A stretch of DNA of 64,000 bases, taken from the NCBI GenBank assembly GCA_036936605.1, contig JAUPFV010000003.1, forward strand, positions 77,236,273 to 77,300,272. The letters run 5' to 3'. The notes under the pieces were generated by a model that was given only the letters and a program-made list of their open reading frames with translations, did not search any database and was not told the origin of the DNA. Numbering within the stretch: position 1 is the stretch's first letter; each line of letters begins with the position of its first letter. The position numbers and the translations under genes are program-made. Below are positions 33,740-45,375 of this stretch, one piece after another. Source of the DNA: Limnanthes douglasii subsp. nivea. Lineage: Eukaryota; Streptophyta; Magnoliopsida; Brassicales; Limnanthaceae.

Positions 33740-34262
33740 ATGACATAGGGGTCTGATATCCGACCTCTATTAGTAGTGCCTAATGGAGGTTCAACACCAT
33801 GTCACTCATGGGTCATGTTAGAAATTTAAGAGATTGAAGTCCAACAAATGACTTCTGCTGGCATGGCCTTTAAGGAGGTTTGAGAACATTTCACTCGTAG
33901 TCATGTCAAGTTTTCAAAAAATTGAAGTCTAACAAATAACTTATGATAGCATGACCCTTATGAAGGTTTACTATCATGCCACTTCTAGGTCTCGATGAGC
34001 TATTAAGAATTTAAGTCTCAACAATGATTTCTAATAGACAAACTTTTACGGGGGTTCGTCACCGTACCACTTCTAGGCTATGTTATGTTGTAAAAAAATT
34101 AAGTCCAACAAAATAATTATGTTGACATGAATTATGGGGAGGTTCGGAACCATGCCACTCATATATCATGTTATGCCATCAAAAATTTGAAGTCTAATAG
34201 AGGACTTCTGTTGGTAGGCATCTAAGAGAGACTTAGCATTATGCCATGATCTAACATACATT
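33740..34262 (+). repeat. ~88-bp degenerate tandem repeat downstream of Tat-3 pol
   Basis: The word TTGAAGTCCAACA-like recurs at about 33835, 33924, 34012, 34100 and 34189, giving an 88-89 bp period; each unit also has GGTT..(A/C)CCATGCCACTC and a GGCATG/CATGACC-like box. About five to six copies. Position matches the 86-87 bp duplicated spacer motif of Tat-1 and Tat-2. Before it (33560-33735), CCTGGTGGCACAATAAGATTTTAATGAGG is the reverse complement of the conserved spacer block of the other Tat elements. Confidence 0.75.
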
Positions 34263-34419
34263 ATAATATAAAATTATATAAATTTACCTCGGGCTCCTAA
34301 GGACTTTTGGTTTAAAAAGAAAAGATAACAAATCAACAACCATCACATTTGCATTCAAAGAGTAAAGTGCAAAACCATGAAACAAAATAAAATAAAATAG
34401 GGTAGCCAAACTGGATCAC

Positions 34420-35300
34420 ATCATTCTTCTCGCTGACCCTAATGTTGTCTTTCTTCTCATCTACATTACTCAATGTTTTATTTTCTTAAATAATGGATGG
34501 TCAGGAAAATAATGGTAGAGGTATTGTTCATTGTATTTAGTACCTCGAGCTCGATAATAGAAGGGTAGACATAAATGTACAAGACAAGGCTATACAGTGG
34601 ATTTTTCTGGACATCAACATGGATATCCTCAACATTGTCATCTTGTTTCTTCATCTTTTTATTTGCCACATAATCCACTTTGACCTTTTCTGGCTGATCC
34701 CCTTTGGGAGAAAAAATTCAAAACCTTTATAAAGGAAAGTTAGGAAATGACTATTGGAAATTAAGAACCATCTCATTTCGGATCTGCTTGACCTAATCCT
34801 GAGCTAACACCAATGAAAACTATGTAGCATATTTGACCACCTTAGCATTGGATTCATCACTCTTATTTAACTTGTACTCTTGAATAACATTATTCTCTTT
34901 CAATTATTTTTTATTTTTTAAAAATAGGTAAGCCTCAGTTAGATAAGTTTTTTTCATATTGGTGGTTGAGTTCTTTCAAGCATCCTTATTCTTATCCCGT
35001 TTTATTTTAAGAGTGACCATAGTTGCCCTCAACCTAGTGAAATTGGCCTAAATCTTTTCCACGTCCTTGGGTTTATTCAATGACGTTTTCAAGAGATTAG
35101 AAGTTGGGCATAACCACATTGTCTATTCAGACATAGTTTTTATAGCCTTGAACATATTTCTCATTATCAATAAAAGTGAGAGGGCCAAGTTAAAGAAACA
35201 AGTAATGAACTTATCAAATTAACCAAAGTAAAAAAAATATAGAGCCACATGCCCAACTTAGACATCGACCAACCCCTTTTAGTAGATTTTTCATACCTAG
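34420..35300 (-). pseudogene. Probable remnant of the Tat-3 antisense gene
   Basis: Expected position and strand: it converges on Tat-3 pol across the tandem repeat. Near 34760 the minus strand reads IRNEMVLNFQ-stop-SFPNF, resembling VKSDMVLLFHEKFPKR of Tat-1; acidic/Lys-rich traces follow (34430-34680) and coiled-coil-like traces precede. Too decayed for a firm call. Confidence 0.4.
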
Positions 35301-38300
35301 AGATGACGTATTTGATATTTTGGATCACAATGTGACCAACCTTAAACTTTTTCTTATCTCCTAAACTACCTCAAACTCAATAAGTATATGTCGAGCCAGT
35401 CTGTCTTCCGACGTGCGTCTTACCTTCAGTATCTGCCAAGGTTCCATGACCATTCCGCTTGTCAAATAGGGTTGACTCCCGATGACACCCTCATGGCTTA
35501 TGAAGAGTTTGGAACCCACTGATCCATTTTTACTCCTCTTAGATTATTCAAACCCTATGCATTTAGACCATTCCACCTATGGACACTTCAGAGGTGTAGT
35601 AACCGAACACGCCTTATGATGTTTCACATACTAGGTATTGGATGGGAAAGAAAGTTTGGCCAAATATTGAGCTATGGAAGCCATGACCTAGCCCGCACAA
35701 GCTATTGATTCAACAACATTTAGCTCAAATCATTATGATTTTCTATAACCCAAAATCCATACATGAATAAATTATAAGATGTAAATATTTTGGTGTAGAT
35801 CTTCTCTCATTACAAGTTGTGTATGTACTAGGTTCAGTAAGTGTTTATTTCATTTTAAGATCAGAGGCCAATGAAATATTCTCGAAATCTGCAAGATAAA
35901 GAAGTATTATATCTAACAATGTAAAAACGAAATCTTATAAGTGAAAAATAAAACAAGCACAAGTAATAGTATAACATAAAAATAGAACAATAAAGAAGGG
36001 TGGGAGTAGGGTTGCCTTCAACTATGAAAGTTAGACCTTACTTTTGTATTTCCAACCACTTCTTGTTTGGCTCCCACCCTTTCTAATTCTGGACTTCCAC
36101 TACTCACTTATAAAGTGAAAGTGCTTATTCCATCATTTAATTTTCTCTAACAAGTAATCCACCACCTTATACTGGCCCATAATGGTCAGGTAATAGAAGG
36201 AAAATGTGTTACAAAGGGTCATTCGTCAAATCTTTATGAGTTCCTCTATATTGAATTTAGATAATCCAAAAAAATATTATGATTTCCATAACATTCTTTA
36301 AAAGGTTCAACGTCCTCTGGCGAGGGTGTAGGTCTAACAGCTCAGAACGTTTACCAGATTGAGGTTCAGAGATAACCGGACTCCTTAGTCAAGTATATCA
36401 AAGTAAATCACTACCTCATCTTCTTTGGCTGAGATAACAGTCTCGTGAAACACTGGTAGTCGGACCTCAACAGAAGCAAGAATCCAGTATTTGAAATGAA
36501 GCATAAGGATAAAATCAGGGGTCAAAATACTTGTAACAGATGTTCATCAAGTAATCTATCAAAGCCCGGTTAACTTGAATGAGTATATTATATATTGTCT
36601 CATGCTTATCTAAACTCATATTATATTTCATAAACCTTTTATCCTTTCAATGTCAACGAATCATAAAGTTGGAGTGGCTGATCCAGTCTATTGTACCTTG
36701 GCTACAATGACCTATACATGTATGCCTTACAGTAAAAGAATACATTTAACAATTAGATTGTCAAAACGGTCAACCTTATACTGATTATCGTTGTGGGATC
36801 CATGAGATTTAGGCTTATGCTTCTAATTTTGATGAGGGTATGACCAGTGGATGATCAGACAATATCGATTGGTTGGTCGACTATCAAAATATTTCTCTCA
36901 TCCTCATCTTCCATAGGGGATATTATGTTATTTAGTCGTTCGACCGAAGAGTCATAGATTTAATCTCTTTGACATTATAAAAACTTTTTATCGTTATCTA
37001 CCTCATGCCTACCTTCGTGAATATGTATGCTTACTACAACAATAAGATGTGTATTACCTAAACTAGTCTGGAGGATGAAAAGACTGAGTGACAAGAGTCT
37101 GAGACTGCTTGGCATGCTCAGACGTGTTCAAAAACTAGGTAAGGAAGAACAGTATAATTGGCGCTGACAATAGTAGTAGCATAAAAAAAATCACAACGGC
37201 CAATAATGTTGAACTATCAAAATAATATTTTTATCTCTAAAAACTTAAGAGTAAAATATGAATATAAATAGGATGTCAAGTACATAGACTAACTTATGAC
37301 ACTTAGTCTTTATACTTTTAAATCATTGCAACATGTAATGAGGTAAATGTTTACACGTTTGGAGATATATAAGCAAATGTAACACCACCAGTAATTATGA
37401 GTCCTCACAAAACCAATCCAACATAGACAAGTATCCATATATGAGCGACCTCGATAGTAGGACGATAAAAAAACAAAACTATCAGCCAATATTTTTCAAT
37501 TTGGACCTCCGATCGGATATTACAGTTCTACGCCGTTATAAAGCCGAAATAGCTCGACCAATAAAGAAACTAAATGTCATACTATGCTTCTGAAATCAAT
37601 GCAGACACATGAAATGGACCTCAACAACATTGGTTCATCAATCAGAACCTCGCTAAAACTCTTATGAAGTCACGCAAATCGAGACAACATGATAGCTTCC
37701 GGACTCCTTATCAAGTGAAGAACAACTTAATGCATCCTTTTAGTATTTAAATCTAGACTATAGCACCTTCCAACCGACCAAGTCCCCTCCATTTATGAAA
37801 AATCTCATTTCAGCTATAGCCAAAACTTAAAAACACTAAAAAATAATCAGAATCTAGACCATATCAACACAAACCTTTCTCAAACTTAGAAATATAAATA
37901 AGTTACTCATATATTTTTTCATGACGAGACAATTGTCAAGAAAAATATCATGATGTCATTATACGAATTATATTTAAACATATATAATATGGATAAAAAA
38001 TAATAACATATGTAAATTGATCTAATATTTTGATTATATTTTCAAAAAATTAAATTTAAAAGAACATTCTTTACCTGTTTTGAAAATAATAAACAAATTA
38101 TATTTAATTTATTAATTTAAAACTTTTTTAAATGTCTTTTGATTTGATGGGTTGGTTATTCCAATTAAAATAGATTCCTATTAATTTTATAACGATATTG
38201 AAACCTAAATATTAGTCCCAATAAAAGTTAAGTACATATAAAAACTATTAATTTTCAGAAAATAGGAAAAAAACTTCATAATTTATATAGAAAGTTTTGT

Positions 38301-39106
38301 CAAATCTTAGAAAATTTCTTATTTCCGAAATGAGAGCAAAATATAAGTCTGAATAGACTTCATTTCCATTTTTTATTCATCTAAAGTGAAAATCGGCCAT
38401 CTAAACTTTAAAAAGGAACACAATTCTAAATTCTGTACGCGTAGAATTTGACTTAGATTTAATTTAAAGTTATTTAAGATTGTTTTTGTTTATGATTTGT
38501 TCAATTTTGACGGTTATTTGGCTCTTAGCTGACCAATAATCGTTATCATTCGTAATTATTGTTCACTACAAAATAGTTTCCCGTCAAATCATAATAGTGA
38601 CGAAAATACTTTATTTTACATTGAATTATAGTCGGCTTTTGATACATTTGTATAAAATTATTTATGTCCGCCAAAATCTGTTGAAATCATTTTTCATATA
38701 AACCAAAACGCTAATGATCAAAAATAAAAAATTAATTTTTTTAAGAACAAATTAAATCAACTAAACACTATAAAAATTAAAATATTTATAAATTAATGGG
38801 TGGGAAATACAGTTATGTTGGAATTGAAAAAAGTAAAAAAAATTGATGGCACACTAAATGTGTGGGTGTGGTCCATGTGGAGCACATGAGCATGTGATCG
38901 ATAGGGGCCATAGGGCCACAACCCAATCCCTGTCCCCTGACAAAAGTCAATATTTTCTGTGTTCGAACAGGTTATAACTTATACTAAAACCACACCATCT
39001 ATGTGTCCGATACGTACCTTGTTTCCAATAATATATACTTGTTCTTTTGGTAATAGAATAATATATTTTTGTTTAAACTTATTATAACTTTATTATATAT
39101 ATATAT
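35301..39106. other. 3.8 kb without a recognisable gene or element
   Basis: The first ~2.5 kb has intermediate base composition and may be further Tat-3 debris; a stretch around 37156 (TTGGCGCTGACAATAGTAG) looks like a gypsy primer binding site but has no partner structure. 37900-39100 is plain AT-rich DNA ending in a short (TA)n. No frame longer than 60 codons and no recognisable domain. Confidence 0.4.
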
Positions 39107-39532
39107 GGCTTTGAACAGTACATCGTCCTTCGACTATCGCATTTGGTGGCAGATAGTCTCTTGACTTTCAAATGTCCGTTGACGGTCCCTGGACTATTGC
39201 GTTTGGATAAAGTTAGTCCACCAAATCCTCTGATCCATGAGAGGCTGCCATCTGTCACCATAGTCCCCAGATTTTTGTATCACCACTAGTCCCTCGAGTT
39301 TAGTTATCCGTAATATTCTACATTTTGGGTTTGACCTAAACTCAAGAGACTAATGGTGATACAAAAATATGGGGACTATGGTGACAGGTGGCAGCCTCTC
39401 ATGGATCAAAGGATCTGGTGGACTAACTTTATCCAAACGCGATAGTCCAGGGACTGTCAACGGACATTTGAAAGTCAAGAGACTATCTGCCACCAAACGC
39501 GATAGTCGAGGGACGATGTACTGTTCAATACC
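39107..39532. mobile_element. Foldback MITE copy 1, Mutator type, 426 bp
   Basis: Two 196-bp inverted arms (39107-39302 and 39337-39532) around a 34-nt loop, nearly perfect along their whole length. Ends are GGCTTTGAACAGTAC and, on the right, GTACTGTTCAATACC. Flanked on both sides by (TA)n with TTATATATAT, so the target duplication cannot be sized here; copy 2 shows 10 bp. The element has no coding capacity and would form one long hairpin if transcribed. Confidence 0.9.
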
Positions 39533-39620
39533 TTATATATATATATAAAAATAACTATCGGTTGGGTTTAGATATTGTTTTGGATCGAATTTTGTTACAT
39601 TAACTAATTATTATAAATTA

Positions 39621-40046
39621 GGCATTGAACAGTGAATCGTCTTTCGACTATCGCGTTTGGTGGCATATAGTCCTTTGACTTTCAAATGTCCGTTGACAGT
39701 CCCTGGACTCTCGCGTTTGGATAAAGTTAGTCCACCAGATCCTCTGATCTATGAGAGGCTGCCACCTGTCACCATAGTCCCTAGATTTTTATATCACCAC
39801 TAGTCCCTTGAGTTTAGGTCAAACCCAAAATGTAGATTATTACAGAAAACTAAACTCAAAGGACTAATGGTGATACAAAAATCTGGGGACTATGGTGACA
39901 GGTGGCAGCCTCTCATGAATCAGAGGATCTGGTGGACTAACTTTATCCAAACGCGATAGTCCAGGGACTACCAACGGACATTTGAAAGTCAAAGGACTAT
40001 TTGTCACCAAACGCGATAGTCGAGGGACGATGTACTATTCAAAGCC
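39621..40046. mobile_element. Foldback MITE copy 2, Mutator type, 426 bp
   Basis: The same length and design as copy 1: arms 39621-39816 and 39851-40046, loop 39817-39850. The loop matches the reverse complement of the copy 1 loop, so the copies are in opposite orientation. A perfect 10-bp duplication TTATAAATTA flanks it (39611-39620 and 40047-40056). A 9-11 bp duplication is the signature of the Mutator superfamily (established knowledge). Confidence 0.93.
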
Positions 40047-40056
40047 TTATAAATTA

Positions 40057-40568
40057 TTATGGAGTCTAATTTCAATAGAGATTTTATATGTAATTATAAA
40101 TATTATTTGTTACTTTTTTTTAGAGTAATAAAGAATTCAAAATACTCTTAAATTTGAAGTTTTATATATTCAAACCACATTTTAGTTTGAGATACAAGCC
40201 GTGACGGAGAGATTTCATTTCCTTCCATTGAATAAATGTTAGCGGGAGCTTAAATATGATACAATTTTTTTCTTTCTTCTTCCTCTGCTCGAAGTTATAA
40301 TGTGCTTTCAATTGATTTCATATGATTTTGGATCCATTGATTCGGTTTATTCTTCAACTGATATATTGTGATTCTCTTCAACTTATTCGTGAGAAATATT
40401 TGATTTAAGAGATTAAACATGCCTATGTAGCTGTCATCTGATCATTACATCTTCTTGCGTTCATCGAAGCGAATAGGGGATGGATATATATAAACTTACA
40501 TCTGACCATTACATATTATTTGTTATCATGTTTGATTAGAGTAAAGAAAATAGTGCGTTTTCACTCGA

Positions 40569-40603
<35 letters not shown>

Positions 40604-40995
40604 TTTCCAATCTTAGCGTATCGTCGAGATTTGCTCTTTTAATAAGTAAGACAAAATCAGCTCGTTTAATAAGTAATTGAGTTATTCCGAAACAAAATCA
40701 GATATTGGAAGTAAAAATTATAAAATTTAGCACAAATTATTGGATAATTGAGTTTGTCCGAAACAAAATAAGATATTCAAAGTAAAAATTATAAACTTTA
40801 GCACAAATTGTTGTGTAGTCCAAGACCGATCACCTTCAAAAAGTATTAACCACGACATGTTAATAAAAAGGTTACAAATAAAAAGTGTGATTTCACATTT
40901 AAGATAAAGATAAAAACAAACATATTACAAAATGTCTGGGCTATCTGATAACTTCCATGGTTCGACGAGATATGAAAATAAAACACATTACCTAG

Positions 40996-40999
<4 letters not shown>
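40057..40999. other. AT-rich DNA, nothing recognised apart from a short (TA)n
   Basis: (TA)n at about 40570-40600. Two near-repeats of about 100 bp (40625-40715 and 40735-40805) share GAAACAAAATCAGATATT..AAGTAAAAATTATAAA. No gene or element end seen. Confidence 0.5.

Positions 41000-41073
<74 letters not shown>
41000..41073. repeat. (TA)n microsatellite
   Basis: About 37 uninterrupted TA units. It replaces the expected first bases of the adjoining LTR, so it probably grew at or destroyed that boundary. Confidence 0.97.
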
Positions 41074-41078
<5 letters not shown>

Positions 41079-42224
41079 ATTCAGATATCTTATACTATTC
41101 AAATCATATTTAATTTATTAAAATTTGATTTTATTTTATTTTAAAATATTTATTTTATTGTTTTATATTCTAATTTAGGTTTTGAACCGCTCTTATATAA
41201 AGTATCATATGCCTTAAATTGTTTTAAATTTTTGGAATAATATATAATTTATCTCTCAAAATGTTAGTCATTGTTACCCTTGGATTAGGGTTTCATCATG
41301 TTACCCTTGAATTAAGGTTTGATCATGTTACCCTTGAATTAGAGTTTCATCTATCGTTGTTTCTTCTTTTACTTCCACCACGTCATCAGTTTGGTATCAG
41401 AGCTTCAGTTTCTGCTATGGCGCAAACATGTTTCTGAATCTTGATTTAATTTGTTTGAAGGTCTAAAAAAAAGAACAACATTTATGGTCATGAAGATCTT
41501 GAAGATCGTTTGGTATGCGGGGACACACGAGACGTTTCGATAGACAATCGTATTGACCAATTATTTGAGGAGTTTAAAGTCGCTACCAATCGCATATCAA
41601 AGAGAAACTTACTTATCGAGATGTAATGTTAGGCTGTGAAGAGGTTTTCGAAACCAATTTTTTTCTCAACTGGACATGGTGTGTTGTTTTCAAACTAAGA
41701 AAAGGCTTTTGAAACCAAAAACCAATTCATCAACTGGATAGCTTTAGTATGATTTTGAATAAGGAACACTCGAGAAGAATTTACCTTATTCCGATAAGAT
41801 TAGCAGTTATAATTCCCAACGTAACAATTGAAAAAATAAAATAAAATAATTTTGGTTGTTGATGGTGATGGTGCTGGGAATTCGATGACGAATTTTTGTC
41901 AATCAGGGAAGGATGATGTAACCTAGAAGCCCAAATAAAAATCTTTTTAATACTATTTTATTTTATTCAAATATTTAATATTATTCAAATAAAATATTAT
42001 TGTATTAATATTTGATTTTATTTTATTTTAAAATATTTATTTTATTTCTTTGTATTCTAATTTAGGGGATGTAGCAACTCTTATATAAAGCCTCATATGC
42101 CTTAAATTACTTTATCTCTGAAAATCTCAATCTTTGTTACCCTTGGATTAGGGTTTCATCATGTTATCCTTGAATTATGGTTTCATCTATCGTTGTTTCT
42201 TCTTCTATTTCTACCGTGTTATTA
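41074..42224 (+). mobile_element. Short LTR element without pol (TRIM-like or deletion derivative), copy 1
   Basis: Two LTR-like repeats, about 41080-41388 and 41914-42224 (CTCTTATATAAAG...CATATGCCTTAAATT, TTACCCTTGGATTAGGG, CTATCGTTGTTTCTTC), enclose only about 525 bp. Primer binding site TGGTATCAG at 41392. The internal part starts like a gypsy gag leader (HEDLEDRLVCGDT, broken) and ends GGAATTCGATGACGAATTT...GGGAAGGATGATGTA, the same type of 3' end as the chimeric element at 46937. The right LTR has TATATAAAG at 42082-42090 and extra-degenerate end bases. Mobilisation would need another element's enzymes. Confidence 0.75.
41392..41403 (+). promoter_or_regulatory. Primer binding site, short LTR element copy 1
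   Basis: TGGTATCAGAGC, the exact complement of initiator tRNA-Met 3' end, three bases after the LTR. Confidence 0.85.
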
Positions 42225-43181
42225 TTTTATTTCAAAAAGTAAGTGAAAGAAAGGAAAAGTTATTACTGATTTTCCGGTACGAAGTGTCGGACGAGACAAC
42301 AACATAATCACTCCAGGTAGTTGGAGGGTCGTTCTGGAGGACAAGATGTGTGATGTGAACGTTAAGAATGTAGGTCTGAGCCGCGATGTTAGTGGGGTAA
42401 TCCATGTCTATGGATCTTTCGTGGTTGGTTTTTTGTCTCCTTTCTATTTCTCAAATTTATCATCATCCTCTTTGGGCTCAGTCTCAAACTCAATAGATAC
42501 CCATGATGGATGTTTTTCCTTGAGAATTTATTTCCAAAATGGTCCAAGACTAAGCGTTGGAAAGCAGGGGTGAAGATGAGGTTGAGGCTCATTCCTTATT
42601 GGTATTTTTGTAGACATCTTCCATATCATTATCTTATTTCTCATTGGCAGACCGATGAGAAGTTTCGGATGTCGCAACCTAAACATGAATATCTTAATAA
42701 TGTTCTCACCGGACTCTATAGTTCCTCAAAGTATAAAAGTAAATCGATGATAGACTTCGAGTTTATGATTGTTGATATTTTGGTTCTCAATCAAATGAGT
42801 TTCTGAGGTCCGTTTCTCAGCTGCAGCTTCTTCTCTATTGACCATGCGTTGATAGGTATCTTCATCAAACTGGACATGTCAGAACGTTTGGCCATGTGCT
42901 CATCGATAAAACTTTACAGCATTACCCCAATATTATTCAAGGTATGTAGGTAAAATACGAATAAAAGATGGGAAACATATAATCTTAGCTCGTTGAAACA
43001 TGGTCAGAAAGTTACCTCTTTTCTTTTGCAAGGCAATATGCTACGCAATTGCATTGTGCATGGACCTGTTCGTAACAACAGGGGTCGACTTTCCATCGTC
43101 GATATATTGGACCACAACTTTTAGAAGATCTTGGGGCTTCAAAATAACTACGAGGGCTTTCCCTCTAGGCTTTTACTTTGG
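42225..43181. other. 957 bp of unrecognised sequence between two LTR elements
   Basis: Higher GC than the neighbouring AT-rich DNA and two overlapping frames near 42346-42806, but no domain that I recognise. On the minus strand, VAYCLAKEKR near 43020 faintly resembles the end of a LINE RNase H (VAHCLAK); too weak to call. Confidence 0.35.
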
Positions 43182-43186
43182 GGTAA

Positions 43187-43494
43187 TGATGTAGGCGGAA
43201 GGCATCTGCAAAATAATATTTAAATATTTTATAATATTTAAATGTTTTAGTTTTAGTTTAATTTTATTTTTATATTTTAAGGACCTATTTAAGATATCAA
43301 ATTAAATCTGATTACATTCAGATTTAATATGATATTATTTTATTGCGTTTACTTTTGTTTCCATATTTTGTATTAGGGATTTGAGCGATTCTTATTTAAG
43401 GTGCCTCAAACCCTACTTTGATGGGGAGTTGTTTTGATTAATAAAATTAAGGTTTATACCTTTTTTAGCTTCTCTTGCGTTTCACTCTGAATCA
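43187..43494 (+). repeat. 5' LTR of the chimeric element
   Basis: TGATGTAGGCGG to CTGAATCA. TATA-like TATTTAAGG at 43393-43401. Related in layout to the LTRs of the short elements at 41 and 63 kb (TGATGTA start, CTTATATAAAG/CTTATTTAAGG box, GCCTCA), so probably the same broad family. Confidence 0.95.
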
Positions 43495-43497
43495 TAG

Positions 43498-43507
43498 TGG
43501 TATCAGA
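43498..43507 (+). promoter_or_regulatory. Primer binding site, chimeric element
   Basis: TGGTATCAGA, matching initiator tRNA-Met for ten bases, three bases after the LTR. Confidence 0.85.
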
Positions 43508-43525
43508 CACAGGAAATCCTGCGAG

Positions 43526-44098
43526 ATGGTGCGAGGAAGAACCAGCGGTCGCGTTGGCGCTGCAGTGACTAGAGATACAAGTGATTTCGGTGATCGTGAA
43601 GTTGCTGACCTACGCCGTCAGGTGGCTGATCTTACCCGTCAGATGGCTGATCTTAACGCCAGGCAAGAAGTTGCTGACCTACGCCGTCAGGTGGCTGATC
43701 TTACCCGTCAGATGGCTGATCTTAACGCCAGGCAACAAGGCACGGAGGTTGAAGGTATCGATAACCCTTTTGGGGAGGGGTTCGAACATAATACTTGTCA
43801 CGGCCGCCGCTGGGAGCTTGGATTTAAGGGAGACATCCCGGACTTTGATGGTGACATAGAAGGTTCGCCGATATTCGACCATCCACTCTTTGATGAGTAT
43901 GAGGCTGACAACGAAGGTGAAATTTCTGATGAAACTTGGTCGGAATTAGGAGATCCGATTTATGATGTATACGACGATGAGGATGAAGACGATTGGATAA
44001 CACCAAAAAACGTCTCATGTTCTTTCGATAAGGTAAACAATAATTCTTTCTCTAATCCTACAAAAAAAAAAGTTATGGGATTAAAAATAACGATTTAA
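43526..44098 (+). pseudogene. gag N-terminal remnant of the chimeric element
   Basis: Starts MVRGRTSGRVGAA at ATG 43526. It has a heptad-rich coiled coil in which 69 bp (23 codons, 43599-43667 and 43668-43736) are duplicated in tandem without a difference, then RRWELGFKGDIPDF, the usual entry to a gypsy capsid domain. The capsid domain itself is missing: the frame jumps to an acidic linker (DPIYDVYDDEDEDDW) of the kind that normally lies just before protease. It is the only retroviral coding sequence left in the element. Confidence 0.7.
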
Positions 44099-44379
44099 AA
44101 CCTTCGCAAAAATTAAAAATTTTAAAACCAAATTTTGGTCCAAAAGAACAAACAAAAAATTTGAAATCAAATTGTCCATCAATCATGGATTAATTTGGAA
44201 ATTTTTTACAACTGTCTTTACCACCACTCAAACCACCTGAAATTTCATCAAATAGAAGGTGTATTGTGAGACGACAGCCTCATACTATTTCAGAGACCAA
44301 TTTCCTTGATGCAATGGATAGTTTGACGAGACCCCTCTCTCACCAACTGCGGCATCAGGTTGATATGTCGAAGTTAGAA

Positions 44380-44523
44380 GACTTCAACGAGTTCATATGC
44401 AGAAAACTTGGTGCTAGTGGCCTTGATAACAACGAGTTCCTCTGCCGAAAACTCGTTCATATTTACACTTGGTGCGACTCCGTCGAAGATGCACGCAAGA
44501 CGTTCAATGAAATGTCCGAAAGA
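44380..44523 (+). pseudogene. Captured fragment of a PPR protein
   Basis: DNNEFLCRKLVHIYTWCDSVEDARKTF matches one pentatricopeptide repeat (shown by LVHIYTWCDSVEDARKTFNE at 44452-44511). The words NEFICRKL and NEFLCRKL occur 15 codons apart, a small internal duplication. The reading frame opens at 44266 with about 38 codons that I do not recognise. PPR proteins bind organellar RNA; one repeat alone would not. Confidence 0.6.
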
Positions 44524-44526
44524 GCT

Positions 44527-44610
44527 GGCAAACAAATTCTATCTGCGGATGCATCGCAATTTGATATCATTATAATTGAAGCTGCCACGAACAAGTTTTC
44601 TGATAGTATT
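44527..44610 (+). pseudogene. Captured fragment of a cysteine-rich receptor-like kinase
   Basis: QFDIIIIEAATNKFSDS is the conserved juxtamembrane start of CRK/DUF26-type kinase domains (usually QFDFSTIEAATNKFSD followed by the Gly-rich loop). Only about 28 codons are present, in the same frame as the preceding PPR piece, and the kinase domain is absent. Confidence 0.6.
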
Positions 44611-44718
44611 GAGTAAAGGGATGGTGGATCTGCATCAGTGACATCTTCTATAGATACTGCACACACTATGATTTTCTCACAATTGAGTACTTCTGATCAA
44701 GGTGAGCGAAGCCTTCAG

Positions 44719-45084
44719 ATGATATTATTGGGCGTCCATTCTGCTGATCGGATTCTTGAACTTCTATATTTGGGAAATAGGCGAAGGAAAACCGAGAGCA
44801 CAGAGGCTAAGGCAACCTCCTCAAGATCACATGCCGTTCTAGAGATTATTGTAAAAAGAAGATACAAGAACCAAAATCAAGTACGGCGAGGAAAACTTGC
44901 ACTTGTAGACCTTGCTGGGAGCGAAAGAGCAGCAGACACAAATAACAGGGAGAAGAAACTGAGAGATGGAGTTAATATTAATCGTTCTCTTCTTGCCTTA
45001 GCTAACTGCATTAATACTTTGGGTAAACAACAGAAGAAGGCTCTTGCTTATACCCCATACCGTAATAGCAAACTGACTCGTATT
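44719..45084 (+). pseudogene. Captured fragment of a kinesin-8 motor domain
   Basis: About 122 codons of motor domain: switch [10 protein letters not shown], switch [10 protein letters not shown], and [18 protein letters not shown] with YRNSKLTR. The ATP-binding P-loop and the neck are absent, so it cannot be a motor. The piece is open, with no intron. Kinesin-8 assignment rests on the [14 protein letters not shown] and RRKTESTEA words, from memory. It joins the next fragment directly after KLTRI. Confidence 0.85.
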
Positions 45085-45096
45085 TTCGTTATCTCG

Positions 45097-45375
45097 GATA
45101 TCAAACAGGATCTTGGTTATGTAGGAACATCAGGGCATAAGTCTTGGAGAAATATATGTCGGAGATTGAAAGAAGCTTGCATAGTTGAAGAGTTTGCTTC
45201 CATAGTAGATGAAAAGTTTGAGATCTGCCTTCGTTTGTTAAAGAGAATTACTGAAAAGGATTTTGAGATCATTGGATCTGGTTGTCACTTTAACAAAGAG
45301 AAGCACCTTTCATTTGGTAGGAGGATTAAAAAACTGATGAGTTCGCGGAGCTTTCATTAGATCGTCAAATATATG
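45097..45375 (+). pseudogene. Captured fragment resembling the B-block-binding subunit of TFIIIC
   Basis: [20 protein letters not shown] and [20 protein letters not shown], then after a one-base frameshift near 45330 [15 protein letters not shown]. The order and wording resemble the large TFIIIC subunit of plants (RNA polymerase III initiation), including a TDQ.VELP..HQIYD-like end. Recognised from memory, so moderate confidence. Confidence 0.5.

Noticed and set aside
35370..35660. Plus-strand coding fragment (FHDHSACQIGLTPDDTL region)
   Set aside because: Suggestive words, but no family recognised and stops in all frames.
40932..41144. 70-codon frame
   Set aside because: It is a (TA)n microsatellite read as alternating Ile/Tyr.
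42346..42806. Overlapping 75- and 98-codon frames
   Set aside because: No recognisable domain, and the strands and frames disagree; left as unassigned sequence.
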